Notes: generated by a model not told the origin, from the letters alone. DNA of 64,000 nucleotides from Burhinus oedicnemus (GCA_008921705.1 VFFE01007649.1:72771-136770); one strand, 5' to 3'; shown: positions 22,601 to 34,924, counted from the stretch's first letter. Program-made: numbers and translations.

Positions 22601-25600
22601 CAATCTGCTGGACCAAGTGGTTGTTGTGCTGTACTGTCTGACTGGATGGGCTAGAGGTCATGATCCATTCCCATCCCTGTATACAGTACTAGCTACATGT
22701 ATAGATTATAAAGAAATTCCAGAAGCAGCTTCAATTCAAAAAAAGTCACAAAATCTGTGTGATTTTTCTAAATGCAGCTCCGTAAACTATTTGCTGGATG
22801 TGATGTGCTGTAAAATACCTGCAGTGTCAGATTACACCTTTTTTTGTCACAGAACATGATAAAATCACTGTACGTAACAAAGAGACTGTCATAGGTGCTC
22901 GTTGCTTATTTTTATCTCCAGACTTTGAGTTTGCTTTTCAAATGTAAGCCCCTCCATAGAATTTGCAAATCTCTGATGGGAATGTGATTTGTTACCTTAG
23001 GTACAAAAGCACTCCAGTGTCCCCACCATAAGCTGTCATGGAGGGTTTGACTATCTGGCAATATTACAATAAGGAACATAAAAAGAGATGATAAGGGACA
23101 GACAAGGTCTGTGAAATACATCTGGAGGATTTAACAAACTAGGACAGTAATTTTTTAAGGAATATATAATTCTTTTTTGACAGATACACATACACTATTG
23201 GAAATTACAGCCGGCATTTGATTTTTGCTTAGAATGACATAATATTTCTTATGGTTGTGCTTTTATTGCATATAGTTGGTACTCTTCTAGATCATTAGGT
23301 AATTATGTTTAAGTGGTGACTGAGCTAACATGGTGTTAGGCTTAGATTCTGAAGAAACAGATATATGGCAAAGCCCATAAGACCTGATTCAAAACCTTTT
23401 ACTTCAAAAAGCCCATAATGAGTTTTATGCAAATTATAAAGGAAGATATCTTGGTAAAGTGGGCAGAAACAAAGTTAATACTTCCTTTTGTCCTTATGTT
23501 GTTATAGCACGAGTCTGGTGATGTCTCTGGCATAAGAGAATGTGTGTGCTGGTGTGAGCCATCTCTACTTCTACATCCTCAGAGCATGCTGGTGTCATAC
23601 TTTCAAATGAGATCACGTAATGCAGACCTGGAGGTTCTACTTAAAAATGCTGCCTAAGCTCTGATAAATTAAGAGCTATTGAAAGTAACTTTAAATTTGT
23701 ATTCTTGTAGTGAAAAATAGTGATAACAAAATTATGATAACAAAATAGTTCAATGTCGTACACTGCAGGGTGTTGAGTTCTTGAATATTTCACCCAGAGT
23801 GGCCAGACAGAACAGTTCTGTTTCTCATCAGTTTTTTGAGATTTCAGGCTTTGGCTTCCTCCCCACCCCACCCCTTGGAACAAACATGGAATGTTTTGAT
23901 GATACTGTACAACAAAATTGCATAGAAGTTCCCCATTTTAAATTTTGAAAGGCTAAGATTTTAATTTTGATGTCTTTGGCTGGAACCTGATCCCACCACA
24001 TCTTGGATATCTTCAAGGTGAAAACTTTGACCTATTTCACTGGAAATGTTCTAATTAGTTCATGTTCCAACTGCAGAGTCTTTTAAAACCACAACAAAGC
24101 AGCAAACTGTTACCGAATCTGAGCTAATGAAGGCACAGTGTGCAAAGCATTAAACCCAGGGACCCTAAGAAGCAAGAGCATAGCCAGAGTTTTAGACTAG
24201 AACCAGCTTAGCTTAGAAGTACCGTTGGTTTGACCAATGCGTTTGTCAGTTCTTCTCAGCTGCTTGTCTAGGAACACCCCTAACCCCACAAACTCAAAAC
24301 ACTGCAGTATTACTTATTAACAGAAATTTCTCTGTCTATAGCTGTTCTGCATGGCTTCTTCACTTTCTATGTTTTTCTGCTCCTGTGAAGCCAGTGTGAA
24401 AATATTTCCACAGCTTAATATGTTTTTATTCAGATTTTAATAGGAGGGGAGCTATTTCAGTATTAGGTACAAAGCATTAAGGAATGTGAATGAGTCGCTG
24501 AGTTTTCTTGTCAGATAATGGTTTTGTTCTTCCAAAAGGGACCAGCCTGAAAAGTAACTTTTCAATGTATTTGGTTGTCTCTGCTTGCAAAACGATGACT
24601 GCTCTTCAGTAAGGAGTCCCTATTACTGTTCTGAAGGCAGATTTTAAGAAGAAAGCAAAGCTGTATTTGTCCCCTCAGCCCCTTACTTTCAAGCAGATAC
24701 TTATTCTTTAATTAGTGTGAGCTTTCAAGTATTCTCCACTTGAAAGATGAGGGAAGAGGAGGGGTGATATTTGATAAAAGCACAATTTGGGTTTTTTTTG
24801 TCTATATTCTCCTAGTCTGTTCTCTTCATCTCTTTACTGCAGTTGTCCTTGTAAGACTAAGAAGACAAGAGATACTATTTAGACTGCGGTTTGAAATGCT
24901 TTTGTCTAAACAGGAGTAGGTATGCTGGAAAAGAGTGGACTATCTTTAGGATGAAGAATCTTTTTCAATGGGAAAAGGCCATACAGGTGTTAATATTCCC
25001 TTTCCACCATTCACCAGCTGAATCAAAGTCCAGCTATGCACTTCTGCAATGCCTGAACTGGTGGTGTTTGGAGGTTCTAAGAATAACTGTGCTGTGAATG
25101 ATGTACAGTGAATGAGCTTTCCTACAGCATTATTAATTTTTTCCTGGAGGAGATCTTGCAGCATTATTTTTGTCTGGTGTCCTCTCTAACATTACTGCAG
25201 CAATAAATGGATATAAAAGACAACTGTGTGTTATTTGTCTCTGTCCCATATATAGAACATTAGGCCACCACTGTCTTCTTTTCTTCTGAGAAATGTTGAA
25301 AATATGGTAAAGGTGGAAGCTGTTGCCATCAAAAGCAATACAGTCCAGTTATGGGAAGATCTTTGTCATTTTAATTTTCTGTGTTCTTTACTAGTAAAGA
25401 GATACTGAAAACATTTTCTTTGCTCTTGAAATGTTCATGTTTGTAGGCTGTTACTTTATATTGTATATGTAGCCAGGCAGTTAGCGTTGCTTTTTTTATT
25501 AGCCACTAAAAGAAAGGATTCAAAGAATTCATGGAAGCCTTTTGTACTCCTGACTTTGAAGAGTACACTTGTTCGTGTCAGCAGTTAAACCTGTGCATAT

Positions 25601-27080
25601 AATCAAATAACCATGCTTTTCACTGATTCTTTTCCACCCCCCCACCCTCCCTACAGTTTGTAGTCAACGTAATGAATTGCTTTTTTTGCATGGAATGTGA
25701 ATTCACTTTGTTGTTCATACATTTTGGATTTAGCATGGCGTGCTACAAAACGATGGGCAACAATAAAGTTCAATGCTATTCAGAAGTATTTCTGTAGCTG
25801 TTCTACAGTCTTCCTCTGATGGGATACATTAAATAGGTTTCCTTAATCTTTGTTGAGGCCTTGAGACTTGAATTAAAAAGCAGGAAAACTGAGACATGAT
25901 AGCAAAGACTGACTAAATCAGTATGATCTTGCCCTCATTCATTTTGTACAACTCCTTTTCCAATAACTCACTTTTGCTTTCAAAGGAACATTTCTCATGT
26001 TGTCAGTTTTCCTCGATAATAGTTGCACGTTTGGTGTTTAAATAGTTTTGAACTCACTTATTTCCTTTCCATGAGAACTTTGTAGTAATGCCCACCTCTT
26101 TCTGTGAGCACTTGTAACTTTGACTATTGAAACATAGCTATTGTTTTTTCATAGGTATTAGGGTTGGTTTGGAACTGGGAGATAACAAGTTACTTGCAGG
26201 TGTTAAGGTGGAAGGCTTGGGATTTCGAAGCATTTTAAGACTTGCCTTCAATTAGTGTTAGCTCAATAGACTGTGCATTCTGCTTAGATACGGGCAGACT
26301 GTTCTCTTCCCCCTAGGTTTGCTCATATACACATAGAAATTGGTTGCTGCCTATCAAATTTGCAATGCCAGAAGGGTAAGCTGGACACTGGGACTCAAGG
26401 TTTTGCCTGGTTACCTTGGTGTCTTATCAGTAAAGAAAGGTGGTGTCCCTGTGCCACAGGGATGTAGGGCAGAAGCAGGCTACTATCTTCTGAGGAGCTT
26501 GGTTTCCCAACGTAGAGGGCTCTGATGGAGCTAGGACCTCACTTATATACACGTTTAAGCAGAATTATCACTGCATGGATATTTCTGGAATATTAAACAG
26601 TTGTACTGCAAAAGCCTTGTCTACGTAAAAGAACAGTTTCCTGAAATTGTTCAGTAGTTCTTCGTACAATTCTAGTAAATATTGATCAACTGGCGAGCAG
26701 CAGAAGTTGATCAGCTTGTACCAAAATTGGAGGGAGATATCGGTGCCTTCAATAGAAACACATGATTTTTCTCATTTATTATTTTTTTAAAAGCAACAAC
26801 CCTCAGAGCTCAATATTTGGTAAACATTTTATCTATATGTGTATATCAAATTAAATTAACTCCTTGTTTCAGATTATTTGCTTATTTTTTGTTCTGAGAT
26901 TTTGACAACTTTGCTTTGTTACCAAGATCAGCTTGAAATCAGAGGTGGCCTGTTTTTAACTGGAGAAGCTATGCAGGGAATTTCTCTTGCTAGATCATTT
27001 AAGTAGTGATTTGGATGCAGTGAATGAAATGCACAGGATGCAAGACAGATTGCTCTTTCTGAATATTTTCTGTAGTTGTC
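19700..27080. other. AT-rich non-coding DNA
   Basis: I recognise no gene or classified repeat. The longest frames, 104 codons at 21016-21330 and 106 at 22222-22542 (both minus), have no domain signature and no bracketing splice sites. C-rich runs lie at about 25636-25653. A donor-like TTGCAG/GTGAGT at 21455 has no open frame behind it. Confidence 0.45.
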
Positions 27081-27482
27081 TGTCATGGGTTGACCCCAGC
27101 CAGCAGCAAAACACCCACCCTACCTCTGTCTCACTCCCCTCTCAAACATGTGTAACAATTTCTTGGGAAGACAAATGCCATAATGAATGTTCCCTTATCC
27201 TGCCCATTTCCCTGAGCTTTTATTGCTGAGCATAATGTTTTATGGTAGGGAATATCCCTTTGGCCAGTTGGGGTCAGCTGTCCCAGCTGCGTCCCCTCCC
27301 AGCCTCTTGCCCATCACCAGCCTCCTGGCCTTTCTGTGTGTGCAAGGTTGGAGAGAAAGCCTCGGTTCAGCAGTAGCCAAAACCTTGGTGTTACCAGCAC
27401 TGCTTTAGCCACAAATGCAAAGCACAGTACTATACAGGCTGCTATGAAGAAAGTTAACTCCGCTCCAGGCAGACTCAGTAAA
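27081..27482 (-). mobile_element. Solo ERV LTR, minus orientation, internally deleted
   Basis: The plus-strand text begins TGTCATGGGTTGACCCCAGC, the reverse complement of the 3' edge (…GGGGTTAAACCATGACA) of a widespread avian endogenous-retrovirus LTR family. Further in are CTTGGGAAGACAAATGCCAT, ATCCCTTTGGCCAGTTGGGG, TCAGCTGTCCCAGCTG and AAGAAAGTTAACTCCGCTCC, in the order expected for that LTR reversed. The outer 5' edge is degraded near 27482. Against the family form, the part between the ACTCCCC edge and CATGTGTAACAATT is shortened. No gag, pol or env sequence adjoins it, so it is a solo LTR left by recombination. A clean target-site duplication was not found. It shares its family with the plus-oriented copy at 37181-37669. 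The family assignment is from memory of the avian consensus pattern. Confidence 0.85.
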
Positions 27483-28087
27483 AACAAACAAATTTTAGAA
27501 AACGAGTTTTTTAATCACATGTATCTGTACCTGCATCTTAACAGTATAAAGGTAACCATCAGAGATTAAGGAAGTGAAAAAGAAGTCTACTAGGTCATCT
27601 CCAAAGTTCATGCTGACTTTGACTAGTATACTGCTTGCCACAAGTAAATGAAATGGTACATTAATGACTGAAATATTTCCTAGAATGCATAGATTCTTTT
27701 GCACGACGGAAAGTGTTTGAACTTTAATTCCAAGATTAAAAAATAGGTTGATAGGTTTCTCAGGATAATATGTGCCTTGAGCTATTAAATTCTAACTATT
27801 ACTAACTGTAGCTCAGACAAAACCATTACCCAAAGTACAGTAGGACACCATCTGGGATCTCAGTTCCATGTAAGAAGTGCTCAGTGAGGCTTCTCACTCA
27901 GTGGCATTAAGATATATTATTCAGTAAAGAAAAAGCAGAAGAAAGGTCTGAAAACCAAAAATCCATTCATGACTCTGGGAAAACTTTTCATTTCTGTTTC
28001 AGGAGCACCACAACTGTATTTGTTTCAGAGCAGCTGATTCTGTTCTGATACAGTTGTAGAACTTGCATTTGCTGAAATGAGTCCTAC

Positions 28088-28238
28088 CTCACAGCCAGTA
28101 AGACACTCTGAACAGTGATCCTTTGCAGACTCTGAAGTGCTCGTGGTGCGTATCAGTGGCTGCATAGGAACACGTCTCGGAGTTGGTGTGTCCTGGCGGT
28201 TGCTGGAATACCACCTTGCTTTATCCTGATCTGTTGCC
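28088..28238 (-). other. Candidate 151-nt coding exon, unidentified
   Basis: On the minus strand a moderate acceptor (GTGGATTGTTTTCACAAG) opens a 151-nt segment that ends at the strong donor TGTGAG/GTAGGA. One frame is open throughout, with protein-like words DQDKARWYSSNRQDTPTPRR, VPMQPLIRTTSTSESAKD and HCSECLTGCE. The segment has at least five CpGs (TGGTGCGTATC, ACACGTCTCGG, CTGGCGGTT and others), whereas the flanks have almost none, a pattern seen in coding exons. The Ser/Thr/Pro/Arg-rich middle looks like a disordered linker. The frame also remains open past the donor to 28025. I recognise no gene. Confidence 0.3.
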
Positions 28239-28659
28239 CTTGTGAAAACAATCCACAACTGTTGGTTTCATTTAAATCCATGTTGGATTGCTATCACGCT
28301 TTAATGTCATGCCTTCACTACGTCACTTTGACTGAGGTGAGATTTTTATTTAGACATTTGTAAACAGTTACAAGTGAAGCAAAGGTAAGATGCAGTCCTC
28401 CTCTTACACCTGAGAAAAAGATGCTTTCCTACTTGTTTTGGCATTTCTTGTCTAGAATTTTTTCTCATGAGTTTGAGGTACCTGTGGTCCTTATGGAGCG
28501 ATTTCCCTTAAGCTCTGGATGCCTCTGATGAAGACCTCTCCTTATCTTTTTGTTGTTAGGACTTTTCTACATATGGAAGTGCCATAGATGGCTCTGTTTA
28601 CAGCCAGGTACCTTTGTACCACAGTGAGGATTTCTCATTCTGAAGTGATGCCTAATTAC

Positions 28660-28990
28660 CTAAAGGGCATAGGAATGATGTAAATAGCTCTGAGTGTTTG
28701 GGAAATTACGGCTATTTCCCTTTTGTTCCTCGTTAACAGCTGATAAACGAGCCTTTCTCCAGTTTGGGCTATTGAAGCAGAGGCTGCTAGTATATTAATG
28801 TTAAATATTGGACCAAGTATTTATATGCACATTTTGATGAGCTTTTGACATCTTTTGCATTGTCAGTTCTCTAAAGCTGAGAGACACATAATGCAATATT
28901 AATGATGATGGTGCAATTAGTAATAAACCACTTTGCTTGGATACATCCTCCCTGTTTACATGTCAGTGAATGCCAATGAAGGGAGAAGTG
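28660..28990. promoter_or_regulatory. Possible conserved regulatory element
   Basis: About 330 bases have the texture of a deeply conserved vertebrate non-coding element, with dense AT-rich homeodomain-type words (GATGGTGCAATTAGTAATAA; TATTAATGTTAAATATTGG) and spaced GC words (GGCTATTTCCCTTTTG, GAAGCAGAGGCTGC). It has few simple repeats and no mobile-element similarity. Conservation itself cannot be seen from one sequence. Confidence 0.25.
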
Positions 28991-29165
28991 ACAGAGGGGT
29001 GAAGCGGTTGAATGGATTTTGGCTCAGTCATCTCTACATGAGGGCCAGACTAGCTCTTTTTAGGCTCTGGAGTTCCATGAATATGGCTTAATAAAGGGAA
29101 AGTAGCAATAAAATGCATTTCTGTGTATGGGTAGTTTGTACATTGAGCTGACTCCTTTATTTACT

Positions 29166-29210
29166 GCATATATATGTTCTGTGTGTATATACACACACGC
29201 ATATGCACAA
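29166..29210 (+). repeat. Short TA/TG/CA dinucleotide stretch
   Basis: Interrupted alternating purine-pyrimidine sequence (GCATATATATG … GTGTGTATATACACACACGC). It could adopt Z-DNA or cruciform-like forms. Short and imperfect. Confidence 0.6.
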
Positions 29211-30851
29211 AACATTCATTGCCTGTATATGATATCTAGATGTGTAGAGTTGTTAAATATCAGCTCCTTCAGATTCAAGTAGGATATTGGGTACTTAAAG
29301 TCTCCAAGGATTTCTTTCTGGTTTCCTAGGCAGGAAACTAGAATAGATATTGAATGTTTAATTTTGAGCTTGTAGAGTAGGATCTACTAACTGGAGACCA
29401 GAAAGACTAATTTAATGTAAGTACCACCATATCAATGTCTTTGGGTAGAAGTTCCGGATTTTGGAAAATAAGCTTTTGCAAAATATGTTAATGCTATAAA
29501 ACTGAGAAACAGATACCCACCCGGTCACTCAGAAATTACTGGGAGCCGAAATGCAGTCATAAATTCGATGAAGTTACCCAAGTTAACAAAAGCAATGTCA
29601 GTGTTAGACACACCTTAATATTTGCATCACATCTCATGAATTCTATTAAATGATGCTTTATTTCAGGTAGAAAACCCTTTTGGCAGTGGCAGTGCCTTCA
29701 TCAAGTACCTCAGTGCTCCACAGGTATAATATATGGGTAAGGGGGTAATGGATTTATCAGTGTTACTGTAATTGTTGTTTTGTATCTTTACTTTTATAAA
29801 ATTTTCCATGGTAACTATCCTGCTGTCAGCAGACTTGCAGCCACTCTGTGATCAGCTCATTGTAGACAACTGTAAGAGACGTGACCCAGCATGATTCCTC
29901 TTGGAGTTCTTATTGTGATTTTGTTTTACTTTCCCTAATCTAAAAAGGTGTCTGTGGCTACAGATCTATTTCTGCACTTCATGTGGGGAAATCCGGTGTT
30001 TGACACAGAACAAACAACATGCTGTTCAGTGCTGAAAATGCAGATGGATGCAACAATGCCTTGCAGTCCTTCCCTGTGCCAGAAATAGCAGAAGGCATTT
30101 AGATTTCCCTCAACTGTTTTTTTCTTGGCAGAGAATTAGATGGCACTAGAAGCACAGAGAGATGCAGCGCGGGGTTCCTGGGGCCAGCTGTAGCTCAGCT
30201 TCATGGCCCAGCTGTGCCTGTATGGACCAGCAGGGGCAGAGCCAGTACCTTTCTTTTGCAGACCTTGGTAAATGTTGAGCTGACTTACATTAAGCTGTGC
30301 ATGAGAATGTTTAGGATCTAAAATGGATTAGCTGAAGTGCTGCGAAGAATGCAAGATGAAATGTGATAATAGCCCACTGATTCTTTTCACAGCTCTTAAA
30401 TCCCATTAGTGAAGGCCATCCTTGAAACTAGATACCGGTGTCTAGTACCTGTAAAAACAAGTTGATCAAAGTCCTCCACTCTCCAAGTGAAGGATTCTTA
30501 CTCATTACTGTTGGGTAACACTCATTTGTGTGCGGAGGGCTTGAATGAGACTGAAGTTGTACAAAATACCCCACTGTATACTGAACCTTAGGAAAGGGAT
30601 GTACTCTACACTTATGCTGAGGAAAAAATAACCCAAACATTTAACTACTAAGTTTATTGTGGAACAACACCTCTTTTTTTCTGCGTAGGAAAAGATCCTG
30701 TATTTCAGTACTGTAGAAATGTTATGGTTTTTTTCACTGAGACTAAAACTTACAACATGAATGATTTCAATAGAAGTGAATGCCGGTTTTAAGTACGGTT
30801 CTGTAAAAAACATATCTCGAAGTAAAACCAAACCTTTCTGTGTGCTATATC

Positions 30852-30905
30852 TGAATTATAAAACAGCGGGATCTAAGTTGAACTATAAAACAGCAGGATC
30901 TAAGT
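30852..30905 (+). repeat. Tandem duplication, two 27-bp units
   Basis: Two adjacent 27-base units (30852-30878 and 30879-30905), each TGAAYTATAAAACAGCRGG plus ATCTAAGT, differ at only two positions, both transitions. This is a recent local duplication. Each unit contains a TATAAAA word. Confidence 0.95.
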
Positions 30906-31182
30906 GGGAGCCTTTTAAGGAAAAGCTAACATAGGTGATGTACACTGGGGCAATCAAGACTAATTCCCACCGAGTCAGCGCTAGGCCATGCCCTTAGGAT
31001 GGTGCAAGTGATAACTGATTGTGAGGATGCATGGGGAGAGAGAGAACATAAAAATGTTTGTTGCAGCACATTAATAAAGTGTGTCTACTCTTGGAAACAT
31101 CGCCATAGGATTTCCAATCTGGTAAACATTCAAAACTTCAGTTCGTGAAATCATCTTCTGCAACCCTGTCTCCTCACTACAG

Positions 31183-31332
31183 TGCAGCACGGTGCTTGCT
31201 GCAGTGCTGGTGCTCAGGTGATGATATCACCTGCCTACCATTTATTGTGGTAGCATCATTATACTCGGGCGGTCTTTTATCTAAGTACTTCAGCCTGAAA
31301 CCACCTCAGATCAAAGAAGCTGAAAGAATGAG
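31183..31332 (+). other. Candidate 150-nt coding exon, unidentified
   Basis: A strong acceptor (CAACCCTGTCTCCTCACTACAG) and a consensus donor (AATGAG/GTGAGT) bracket exactly 150 nt, a multiple of three, so it would be frame-neutral if skipped. One frame is open throughout. It contains a hydrophobic stretch LPFIVVASLYSGGLLSKYF followed by SLKPPQIKEAERM, a charged, helix-like end, with CSGDD before it. The first base completes a codon and the last two begin one. The open frame ends at a stop straddling the donor (GTGAGTGA), as expected if the frame is held only within the exon. I recognise no gene. A next exon in phase was not found. Confidence 0.3.
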
Positions 31333-31399
31333 GTGAGTGATAGGTCTACAGTATAAAACGCTGGATGGCTTTATGGTAGAGTGGTGTTTTATTGGTTAA

Positions 31400-32630
31400 A
31401 AGGAGAAAGTTAATCAGTGTTTTGAATAGAAATGCTTTGTTTAGAAGGAAATAAAGAGGGATATTCTGTGGAAATCTTTGAAACAAAACAATTACTCACC
31501 ATAGTGAAAGGAAGCTGGGATGCATATAAGTTTCCAAAAGCTGGATCCACTGCACAGTTTAATGTTGGGCAGATTGGTAGTACTTCATGTTCTGAATGCT
31601 TTCATAGGTTTTAAATTTGTTTTTCTTCCACAGTGGAGTTAGAAAAAGCTTTAAAAAGTTCTGTGAATTGTATCAGAAAGTTTAGTTTTTAATGTGGTTT
31701 TCTTTCATGTGAGCACAGAGCCAGTGCACAGAGATTCTCTTCCCATAAACTTCGTTGGAACTGGTGTACCAGTGAAAAAGTCCCAGCTTTGACAAGGGTG
31801 TATTTTCTAGCACTAACAACAGACTTCATCAGGTCATTGGTACTTTTTCAGCATTCCTAACAAGCCAACTTGTGCTCAACTACAGTGAAGAGAAATTTGA
31901 ATCCTTTTGCCTTGTCAAAACTGGCACTGAATCCTATGCAACCTATTATCCTTTCAGTGATAAGGAGAGCATCAAGAGTGAAAGTGGACTGTACTCTTTG
32001 CCCTGACAAATGTGAAGGGAAATATGAGTTAATCAATGTAGCTCATCTCTGCCTTCTCTTTTCCAGATACTGTTGATGGACTGCATCAAAAATCAGGTTG
32101 AGACTGTGCCAACAACCACACAGTTTCCTGACAACATCCATATCGTTATCCTGCCTGTGCACTGATGGTGTGCAGCTTCTTGGTCCTCCCTATGGATACT
32201 GAGGAGATCAGGCTGGTTTTCATCCATTTCCCCTCTTTCATGTCTGACCAAAACATTTCAAGTTCAGTGATCATAGGAGAAGACTCCCTGTGGTGTGTTA
32301 GCCCGGATCTCCCTTCATACTCAAAGAAGGTCAGTGGTTATAATGATGAACGGTTCCCCGGGGGGGTGCGTAAGGGTGAGAGGTAACAGTGCAAGCTCAG
32401 CCACAACCTGTTTGTAATCCTTCCTGAAAACCAGACAAAATCTATTCTTTCATTTGTGAAGTCGAATAGAGAGAGATGCGTGAAGATGTATTTAAAGAGC
32501 CACCCTATATCTGATTTAGTAATACCCCATTTTCAGTAAAACAAGTTAGTGGAAGAATCACAAGGAAACAAGAGACCAATTTGCTATAAGACCTGTATTT
32601 TCAGCTAAGTTTCTTTAACTGTTGCTATAT
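31400..32630. other. AT-rich non-coding DNA
   Basis: Nothing could be classified. A protein-like frame at 32240-32330 (SDQNISSSVIIGEDSLWCVS, ending SYSKK before AAG/GTCAGT) lacks a convincing acceptor and was not called as an exon. Confidence 0.4.
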
Positions 32631-32639
32631 AATTCTCCC

Positions 32640-33060
32640 TTTGGCAAGGTCTATGCATCACCATGATGCGTCTATAAACAGCATGTGAAGCGGCTGTGCT
32701 TCGTTAGCTGAAGCCAGTAATTCACTGGGCACTCAGACCTGCACTGAGCTCTCCTTCAGGATGCCGGCTGTGTGCCCCTCATGTTCAAGTCAGGGGATCT
32801 GGTACCTCAACGAATGTATGCTGCTATGCAGACCGGCGTCCTACAAAAATAGAAAATCCAGCAGTAATGCATGCTAATTTGCATAAGTGGACGTGGCTTC
32901 CCTTCGAGTGTATTGCACTCTGGTGTATTTTCAGCACGCTTGCTGTAAGCTACTTGTGCAGCTCAGCAGATGCTCTGTCTTCCTGAAAAGTGTAAACAAA
33001 TTGCTGTAGTTAATGATTATAGCTGTTATATGTTTGTTTCGGGTAATTTCTGCAATGTGT
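32640..33060. promoter_or_regulatory. Possible regulatory module with POU, forkhead and HNF1-like motifs
   Basis: The stretch contains an intact octamer ATTTGCAT at 32878-32885 inside ATGCTAATTTGCATAA (ATGC half-sites facing each other around an AT core), a forkhead-type GTAAACA at about 32992, and an HNF1-like GTTAATGATTAT at about 33009. CpGs are scattered (GATGCGTC, GAAGCGGC, GGACGTGGC, TTCGAGTG, CAGCACGC) where the flanks have few. No mobile element overlaps it; a CR1 copy begins about 125 bases downstream. It is typical of developmental enhancers, but the assignment rests on motifs alone. Confidence 0.3.
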
Positions 33061-33184
33061 GGGGCTCTTGCAAAATATATATACACACTTTTAAAAAAAA
33101 AGATTCACTTCCTATTCAAAAGCCGTTTTAATTTGTCAAGATTTTTATCTTAGGTCTATCTTTACTTCAGGCTGAACGTTGCCA

Positions 33185-33427
33185 ATAAGTGATAGGAAGG
33201 AATTTTTCACTCAGCAAGAAATTTTTCTCTCTGAGGGTGGTGAGGCACTGGAACAGGTTGCCCAGAGAAGTTGTGGATTCCCCGTCCCTGGAAGTGTTCA
33301 AGGCCAGCGTGGATGAGGCTTTGAGCAACCGGGTCTAGTGGGAGGTGTCCTTGCCCATGGCAGGGGGTTGGAACTAGATGATCTTTAAGATCCCTTCCAA
33401 CCTAAACCATCCTATGGTTCTATGATA
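33185..33427 (+). mobile_element. CR1 LINE 3' end
   Basis: From about 33185 the text follows CR1: AGGAAGGAATTTTTCAC, GAGGGTGGTGAGGCACTGG, AACAGGTTGCCCAGAGAAG, CCCTGGAAGTGTTCAAGGCC, ACTAGATGATCTTTAAGATC, then the tail CCATCCTATGGTTCTATGAT. The coding part is limited to the last residues of ORF2. The 5' edge shows a small duplicated word (GGAATTTTTCAC / AGAAATTTTTCTC). It is severely 5'-truncated and inactive, and differs from the copy at 60767 in subfamily-like positions (TTTAAGATCC against CCAGAGGTCC). Confidence 0.93.
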
Positions 33428-33568
33428 AAACTTTGGCAGGCAGGTGTCTGAACAGTCAGTTTCTATTGAAGTGATCTTCCCAACCTTAGGCACCTTTGAA
33501 AAAATGATATTCTGATGATTTCAGCCAGGAGAGATATTTTTAGATAACATCTTCAAATGAGGTGAGTG

Positions 33569-33599
33569 AAAAACAAACAAACAAACAAACAAACAAACC
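33569..33599 (+). repeat. (AAAC)n microsatellite
   Basis: About seven AAAC units followed by a mixed C/A run (CCTCCCCCCCCAAAAAAACCCC) to about 33632. A likely length-polymorphic site. Confidence 0.95.
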
Positions 33600-34924
33600 A
33601 GCCACCTCCCCCCCCAAAAAAACCCCACCCCACAATGTTCAGTATATTCATAACTTTAAGATCTTGTTTAATACACAGAAAAAGTATACACTGATACTTT
33701 GTAAAGGTAGAATGGGGCCTAATCAAAGCTTTATGTTTTGACACAGCAGGATTCCTATTACTTCAAAACCAGAATGCTGTAGTACCCAGATTCATTTAAA
33801 AACTCTCTGTTCTAATGAAATAATTATTTTTGGAAATCACAGAAAGCTTTTTGGCATAGTTACACATCCTAATTAGCATATTTCCATACTTAAAAGAGTT
33901 ATGATACTATTGTAACAGTTTTTTTCAGAAGAAAACACCTTTTGGCAGAACTGATCCTTCTGTTAGGAAGAATCATTCATTATGTCGTTATTTCAGATTC
34001 TTCCTGTGGCTTTGTTCTTAGCTCTCTCCTTTTTTCAGTATAAAAAATCAATGTGTGCTCTAGCTATAGTCTAACTTCTCATACCCTTTCATAATGCAAA
34101 GCTTGATCTCATTCTATATCCACCTCTTTTTCAGTTTTTATTTTTCTTGCAAAGTGTTTAGTTACTCCTGTACTGTGTTCCTCAGTTGACTGAGCTCCTA
34201 AGTTGAGCTTACATGCCTGATAATGTCACCTGATCTTCTCTTTTTTAAGGCAAGATGGCAAAAAACAATGTTTATAATCCATTTCTTTATTCATGTTATG
34301 GCATTTCCTATTTTGTATGAAAAAAATTAGTCCACAGTTCATTAACTTGTTGTTGGATCAGTGTGAAAAACTTGAAAACAATTTTAACTGGACAGATAGG
34401 TTATCATCTAGCCTAGACTGTATCATGTTATTAACCTGTCCTTTATTTAACAGATATCAGTAGTGATTGTTTGCTGAGACTCTAAGTGAAGTTCACTGTG
34501 TGAGTCACTAGCTGTCGTTTTGTTAAGTGTGTCCCACTGTCTCCTGGTAAACTGCAGTTCAATGCAGGGTATCTTCTGTTTCATGTGAATTAATGAATTT
34601 TTCTGAAAAAGAACGTGTAAATTCGCACACAACGTGAAATTTACATTGCGTAAATTGTCAGCCCTAGATTAAATTTAGATCTATTGAGGTTCTTCTACTT
34701 ATTTCTGTCAGATGTAGAGGATTAATCACAGCCATTTAAAAAAATTTATTGATCAGAAACCTGCTGTTTAGCATTAGAACATTTGAATGCTTTTGTCTTC
34801 AAATTTAAAGAATATTGCTGACTTTGTTTAAAAACCATGCATCATTAGTGTGCACAGGTTTTTAACCTCTACCCAATTGAAAGACCTTTCTCTTGAAGAG
34901 TTTCCAGAGCACTTTCCGAACAGG

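Noticed and set aside
32240..32335. Protein-like frame SDQNISSSVIIGEDSLWCVS ending at AAG/GTCAGT
   Set aside because: No acceptable acceptor upstream, and the donor is sub-optimal.
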